Origin: an uncultured Mailhella sp.
GTDB lineage: Bacteria > Desulfobacterota > Desulfovibrionia > Desulfovibrionales > Desulfovibrionaceae
Assembly (NCBI GenBank): GCA_948482415.1
Contig: CAOMFZ010000075.1
Location: forward strand, 1 to 9,863
Length of the DNA stretch: 9,863 nucleotides
Reading direction: 5' to 3'
Of the stretch, positions 7,251 through 9,863 are shown piece by piece; position 1 is the stretch's first letter, and every line of letters starts with the position of its first letter. The notes beneath the pieces are model-generated. The model made no database searches. It was not told the DNA's origin and was given only the letters and a program-made list of their open reading frames with translations. The position numbers and the translations under genes were made by a program.

Positions 7251-7568
7251 ATGCGTAAAACACTTCTTATCGCACTTAACACTCTTATGATGCTTTCTTT
7301 TGCAACCGCTGCTTTTGCTGCTGACGGTGATGCCGCTGCTGCCGGTTTAGGTCTTCTTGCCATTGGCACCGCTGTTGGTATTGGTCTTGCAGCTGCCGGC
7401 TGTGGTATTGGTCAAGGTCTTGCAGTTAAAGCTGCCTGTGAAGGCACTGCCCGCAACCCTGAAGCAAGCGGTAAAATCTCTCAATCACTTATTTTAGGTC
7501 TTGCATTTATCGAATCTCTTTGTATTTATGCTCTCTTAATCGACCTTATCTTACTCTTCGTAAAATAA
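7251..7568 (+). CDS. atpE: F0 ATP synthase subunit c, with N-terminal signal sequence
   Basis: Subunit c forms the rotating membrane ring that carries the coupling ion. The 105-aa precursor is longer than the usual ~80 aa because it starts with a signal-like segment (MRKTLLIALN to AFA); predicted cleavage after A23 leaves an 82-aa mature chain. The mature protein is a two-helix hairpin: a glycine-rich helix 1 ending GCGIGQG (50-56), the cytoplasmic loop ARNPEA (67-72), and helix 2 with the ion-binding glutamate E88 in FIESLCIY. Q55, E88, S89 and Y93 are at the positions used for Na+ binding in Ilyobacter-type rings (see findings). AAAGGA in an A-rich leader supports the start and strong translation. 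It is the last F0 gene; a stable hairpin and then rex follow. Confidence 0.97.
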   Translation: MRKTLLIALNTLMMLSFATAAFAADGDAAAAGLGLLAIGTAVGIGLAAAGCGIGQGLAVKAACEGTARNPEASGKISQSLILGLAFIESLCIYALLIDLILLFVK

Positions 7569-7583
7569 ACTGTCATTCACAAT

Positions 7584-7613
7584 AGTACAAAGGGACGAAA
7601 GTCCTTTTGTACT
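7584..7613 (+). other. Stable 13-bp hairpin with GAAA tetraloop between atpE and rex
   Basis: AGTACAAAGGGAC (7584-7596) pairs with GTCCTTTTGTACT (7601-7613), with one G-T wobble, around GAAA (7597-7600), a GNRA-type loop. There is no T-run on either strand, so it does not look like a normal intrinsic terminator. Its place just after atpE suggests a 3' stabiliser, processing site or partial attenuator that separates atpE output from rex. Confidence 0.6.
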
Positions 7614-7637
7614 TACCTCAACTCACTGGTTTTTCTT

Positions 7638-8270
7638 ATGCAAAAATACGATCACATTCCCAGAGCAACCATCCAAAGACTTGCAACCTATATGCAGGTT
7701 TTGGAAATCATGAAAAAAGACAATATCAAGATTACTTCTTCTGAACCGCTTGCAACGGCATGCGATGTCAATGCTTCCCAAGTGCGTAAGGATTTAGCCT
7801 ATTTTGGGGAATTTGGCGTGCGCGGTGTCGGCTATTATGTCGAATACCTTCTTGACGCCATCAAAGATTGTCTGCACGCAAACAGGGAATGGCGTACTGC
7901 GCTTATCGGGGTTGGAAACTTGGGACGTGCCCTTTTAAATCATCAGGAATTTAACCGCCGCGGTATTAGAATTGTAGGTGCGTTTGACTGTGACCCATTC
8001 AAAATCGGTGAAGTTGCCTACGGATTGGAAATTTTCTGTTCCAAACGCTTGCAGGAAAAAGTACCTGAACTGGGAATTGAGCTTGGCATTATTACCACCC
8101 CGCCGGAACGGGCACAGCGTGCTGCCGACCAGCTCATTGAAGCAGGGGTCAAAGGAATTCTGAATTTCAGTTCCTCAAGAATTACTGCGCCAAGCCATGT
8201 CAATATTGAATATGTGGACTTTTTCCACCAGATTTATTCGCTTACATTCAATATTTCTACTAAGAACTAA
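7638..8270 (+). CDS. rex: Redox-sensing transcriptional repressor Rex
   Basis: Rex is a homodimeric repressor that senses the NADH/NAD+ ratio: NADH releases it from DNA, switching on fermentative or respiratory genes. The 210-aa product has the N-terminal winged helix (about 1-80), including the pattern IPRATIQRLATYMQVLE and the recognition segment NASQVRKDLAYFGEFGVRGVGY. The Rossmann NAD(H) domain follows, with GVGNLG (91-96), the acidic pair in AFDCDP and the ITTPPERAQ motif. Length and motifs are standard. It lies directly downstream of the F0 genes and before a strong terminator, so at least partial co-transcription with the atp block is likely. The ribosome site before ATG 7638 is poor, which fits low-level regulator synthesis. 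I found no convincing Rex operator in the window. Confidence 0.96.
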   Translation: MQKYDHIPRATIQRLATYMQVLEIMKKDNIKITSSEPLATACDVNASQVRKDLAYFGEFGVRGVGYYVEYLLDAIKDCLHANREWRTALIGVGNLGRALLNHQEFNRRGIRIVGAFDCDPFKIGEVAYGLEIFCSKRLQEKVPELGIELGIITTPPERAQRAADQLIEAGVKGILNFSSSRITAPSHVNIEYVDFFHQIYSLTFNISTKN

Positions 8271-8274
8271 GATA

Positions 8275-8306
8275 AAGGTACTTCTTTGGAAGTACTTTTT
8301 ATTTTA
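8275..8306 (+). terminator. Intrinsic terminator after rex
   Basis: AGGTACTTC (8276-8284), a TTTG loop and GAAGTACTT (8289-8297) form a strong stem 5 nt after the rex stop. The transcript continues with T8298-T8300 and ATTTT. This is the best terminator in the window and probably ends the M16-cbiA-atp-rex unit. Confidence 0.88.
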
Positions 8307-8325
8307 AAGCATTTCTCTTCTTGCT

Positions 8326-9102
8326 ATGAAACAAAATCTTCATGCTGCTTTTTCTTTTTTAACCATTCTTTGCAAAGGAAAAGACTATACAGACAGCACC
8401 ATGCAAAAAAGTGTGTATTATTACCCGCTGGTCGGTGCTGTTATTTTTTTTCTTTCTGCATGTGTTTCTCTTGTTTCCTTCAAAATACTTGACAATTATT
8501 TTTTTTCTGCCCTTCTTTTTCTTTTGACAGACTGTCTTCTCACCCGCGGACTGCACCATGACGGCTTGGCAGACATTGCTGACGCTATGGGAAGCGGAAA
8601 AACAAAGGAAGAATTTCGGGCTGTTTTAAAAGACAGCCGCATTGGCTCTTTTGGCGTTTTAGCGCTTATTTTTTATTTTCTTTTTGCGGCGGCTTTATTA
8701 AGCCAGCTTTTGGAAATCAATGCAAAAATAAACAATAGTTATATTTTCCTTATCCAAATGCTGTTTGTCGGACTTTGGAGCAGACTGGGTCTGCTCACGC
8801 TCCCTCTTATCAGCGAAGTATACGAACCGGCAGCACAAAAATTTTCTCTGGCAAAAATTCTTTTTGCCCATTTCAAAAAAGAATATTTCTTTTTTTGGTT
8901 TGCTTTTCTTTTTATTGCTTCAACGCTTTGTTTCAACGCTTCACTCATCATTCTCTGTACAAGCTTTTCTTTTCTTTTCACTTATCCGCTCTATACGATT
9001 ACCCAAAAAGAAAAGGGCTATAATGGGGATTTTTTAGGTGCAAACTGCCTGTTATGGGAATTAGCCGGATATTTTTCCCTTGTTCTTTTTTATCAATTAT
9101 AA
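8326..9102 (+). CDS. cobS: Adenosylcobinamide-GDP ribazoletransferase (cobalamin synthase)
   Basis: CobS is the inner-membrane enzyme that joins adenosylcobinamide-GDP to alpha-ribazole (or its phosphate), attaching the lower ligand in the last stage of B12 synthesis. The 258-aa product has the family's acidic signature RGLHHDGLADIADAMGSG (74-91), then KDSRIGSFG (102-110), and the C-terminal GDFLGA (234-239), with multiple hydrophobic helices between. The acidic Asp residues bind Mg2+ in the family. ATG 8326 has no clear ribosome site and lies about 20 nt after the rex terminator; I see no good promoter, so it may depend on read-through or a weak promoter. It is split from cbiA by the atp-rex block, and the other lower-ligand genes (cobU, cobT, cobC) are not present. 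Two T8 runs occur in the gene. Confidence 0.94.
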   Translation: MKQNLHAAFSFLTILCKGKDYTDSTMQKSVYYYPLVGAVIFFLSACVSLVSFKILDNYFFSALLFLLTDCLLTRGLHHDGLADIADAMGSGKTKEEFRAVLKDSRIGSFGVLALIFYFLFAAALLSQLLEINAKINNSYIFLIQMLFVGLWSRLGLLTLPLISEVYEPAAQKFSLAKILFAHFKKEYFFFWFAFLFIASTLCFNASLIILCTSFSFLFTYPLYTITQKEKGYNGDFLGANCLLWELAGYFSLVLFYQL

Positions 9103-9128
9103 ATTAATTCCTGAAAATTTCGCAAAAA

Positions 9129-9161
9129 TTGCCCCTCAAGGCTTGCATTTTATTTGCCCCT
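9129..9161 (+). repeat. Direct repeat TTGCCCCT upstream of the zapB-like gene
   Basis: TTGCCCCT occurs at 9129-9136 and again at 9154-9161, 25 nt apart, in the 75-nt gap between cobS and the zapB-like gene. A TTGCAT (9143-9148) lies between them and could be a -35 for TTAATT (9165-9170, spacer 16), but that start would leave almost no leader. The gap must hold the promoter of the division locus, but I cannot fix it. Confidence 0.35.
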
Positions 9162-9177
9162 ATGTTAATTAAAGGTC

Positions 9178-9408
9178 ATGGAACTTTTAGAACTTTTAGA
9201 AAACCGTATCGATGCATTGCTTGCAGAAATTGAAAGATTAAGAACAGAAAATTCTGTTTTACAGGATAAAGTTTTATCTTGTGAGCAAAAAATAAATGAA
9301 AGTTCTCAATATATTGATACACTCAAGAACGAACAGCAAAATACACAGCGTGTAAAAGAACGTCTTGAAGTATTGATGCAAAAAATTGAAACTGTTTTAA
9401 CAAAATAA
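9178..9408 (+). CDS. Small ZapB-like coiled-coil protein
   Basis: A 76-aa, nearly all-helical acidic protein with leucine/isoleucine heptads from end to end (MELLELLENRIDALLAEIERL...VLMQKIETVL), so it should form a parallel or antiparallel coiled coil. ZapB-type proteins of this size bundle at midcell and bind ZapA to help position the Z ring. The assignment rests on size, coiled-coil form and position 9 nt upstream of zapA; any short coiled coil would look similar, so sequence identity alone is weak evidence. ATG 9178 is the first usable start; the AAAGG at 9171-9175 is only 2 nt from it, closer than ideal. No alternative start lies in the frame before residue 67. Confidence 0.7.
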   Translation: MELLELLENRIDALLAEIERLRTENSVLQDKVLSCEQKINESSQYIDTLKNEQQNTQRVKERLEVLMQKIETVLTK

Positions 9409-9417
9409 GACAATTTT

Positions 9418-9699
9418 ATGCAAGAATATATCCTCAATGCTTTTGACCTCGTGAATGTATCGTTCAGAACTGAAGCAGGTGATGATCGGGTTCAAAAAGC
9501 CCATGAATACGCTCAAAGCCTTTATGAAGAACTAAAAGTACATGGCGGTAATCTTACTCGTGACAGATTATTGGCAATTTTGCTCTTAGGTATTACTGAT
9601 GATTTATTACAGCAAAAGGGAAAAATAGAAGATTTAAATACTTTTATTCGCTCTTTGCTGAGAAAAATAGATGACTGTATTCCTGATAATCCCAAATAG
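9418..9699 (+). CDS. zapA: Cell division protein ZapA
   Basis: ZapA binds FtsZ and cross-links its filaments to stabilise the Z ring in the cytoplasm at midcell. The 93-aa product fits the family: an N-terminal beta part with VSFRTEAGDDRVQKAHEYAQSL, then the conserved helix NLTRDRLLAILLLGITDDLLQQKG, ending in a coiled coil that forms the dimer/tetramer. It lies 9 nt after the zapB-like gene, so the two are probably one transcript, and 6S RNA begins about 12 nt after its stop. No clear ribosome site precedes ATG 9418, suggesting coupling to the upstream gene. Confidence 0.88.
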   Translation: MQEYILNAFDLVNVSFRTEAGDDRVQKAHEYAQSLYEELKVHGGNLTRDRLLAILLLGITDDLLQQKGKIEDLNTFIRSLLRKIDDCIPDNPK

Positions 9700-9711
9700 G
9701 ATTATTTGAAA

Positions 9712-9863
9712 GATATCCCCTGAGGTGTGCGTGTTGCAATTCAATGGTGCCGGCCGTACAAGCGATTTTAGGGAGTTGAGAGACAAAATGGTGTGCATAC
9801 CTTTTTATAAGGAAGCCTGAAGTTTTGCTGATATTCCCACCCTGGCAAGCCAGGTCACGTGCC
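9712..9863 (+). ncRNA. ssrS: 6S RNA, 5' part (runs off the window)
   Basis: 6S RNA imitates an open promoter and sequesters the housekeeping RNA polymerase holoenzyme, mostly in stationary phase. About 150 nt are present. The 5' strand of the closing stem begins near ATCCCCTGAGGTGTGC (9715-9730). The apical part, GCATACC-TTTTTAT-AAGGAAGCCT (about 9796-9818), parallels the E. coli apical hairpin leading to GAAGCC. The CCTGG/CCAGG mini-hairpin (9841-9854) sits where E. coli 6S has its small hairpin on the 3' side of the central bubble. The last ~25-35 nt, which should hold the 3' strand of the closing stem, lie beyond the edge. It follows zapA as in E. coli. The exact 5' end is uncertain by a few bases. 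I see no strong promoter in the 12-nt gap; GATAAT (9685-9690) inside zapA is a possible -10, and processing from the zapA transcript is also possible. Confidence 0.87.

Noticed and set aside
7565..7582. Possible Rex operator ending in TTCACAA before rex
   Set aside because: Only the right half-site is present; the left half (should resemble TTGTGAA) shows almost no match.
9129..9161. Sigma54 promoter before the zapB-like gene (GG and TTGC words)
   Set aside because: The GG-N10-GC spacing required for sigma54 is not met by any pair of words.
9178..9699. Two small adjacent genes read as a toxin-antitoxin pair
   Set aside because: The second is clearly ZapA and 6S RNA follows, so the division locus explains the pair.
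1..9863. CRISPR array, insertion sequence, prophage or defence island
   Set aside because: No regularly spaced repeats, transposase, integrase, terminal inverted repeats or tRNA junctions were seen; base composition looks even and genes are housekeeping.

Overview
The window is a compact, AT-rich bacterial chromosomal stretch with every convincing gene on the + strand. Several things suggest a low-GC member of the Desulfovibrionales (Desulfovibrionaceae-like). The F0 genes (two AtpI-type proteins, subunit a, subunit c) stand apart from the F1 genes and are followed directly by rex, an arrangement I know from Desulfovibrio. Anaerobic-type cobalamin genes and an OmpH/Skp protein also fit a Gram-negative anaerobe. 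The taxonomic call is inference; there is no rRNA in the window.

Layout, left to right. (1) 1-1608, envelope genes: a membrane-anchored MltC-type lytic transglycosylase whose reading frame is still open at the left edge, then a secreted OmpH/Skp-like chaperone ending in a short intrinsic terminator. (2) 1652-7568, a probable operon: a periplasmic two-domain M16 zinc peptidase, cobyrinate a,c-diamide synthase (cbiA), then the F0 block atpZ-like, atpI, atpB (a) and atpE (c). cbiA and the atpZ-like gene overlap by 4 nt. (3) 7584-8306: a 13-bp hairpin with a GAAA loop, the redox repressor rex, and a strong terminator. (4) 8326-9102: cobS, the lower-ligand step of B12 synthesis. (5) 9178-9863: a ZapB-like coiled-coil gene, zapA, and the first ~150 nt of 6S RNA (ssrS), which runs off the right edge.

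The genes are mostly housekeeping: envelope maintenance, B12 synthesis, the ion-driven ATP synthase motor with its NADH/NAD+-sensing neighbour Rex, and a division/global-transcription locus. I see no phage, insertion sequence, CRISPR array, defence island or toxin-antitoxin pair, and no convincing case for an undescribed multi-gene system.

The observations most worth a second look are at the RNA and residue level. They are a near-perfect 35-nt hairpin inside cbiA, a GNRA-capped hairpin between atpE and rex that lacks a U-tract, and a c subunit whose predicted mature numbering places Q32/E65/S66/Y70 exactly as in sodium-binding rings. The zapB-zapA-ssrS order also matches Gammaproteobacteria, and a possible promoter at the end of ompH would start inside its terminator. 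There is no gene-free stretch longer than 300 bases.
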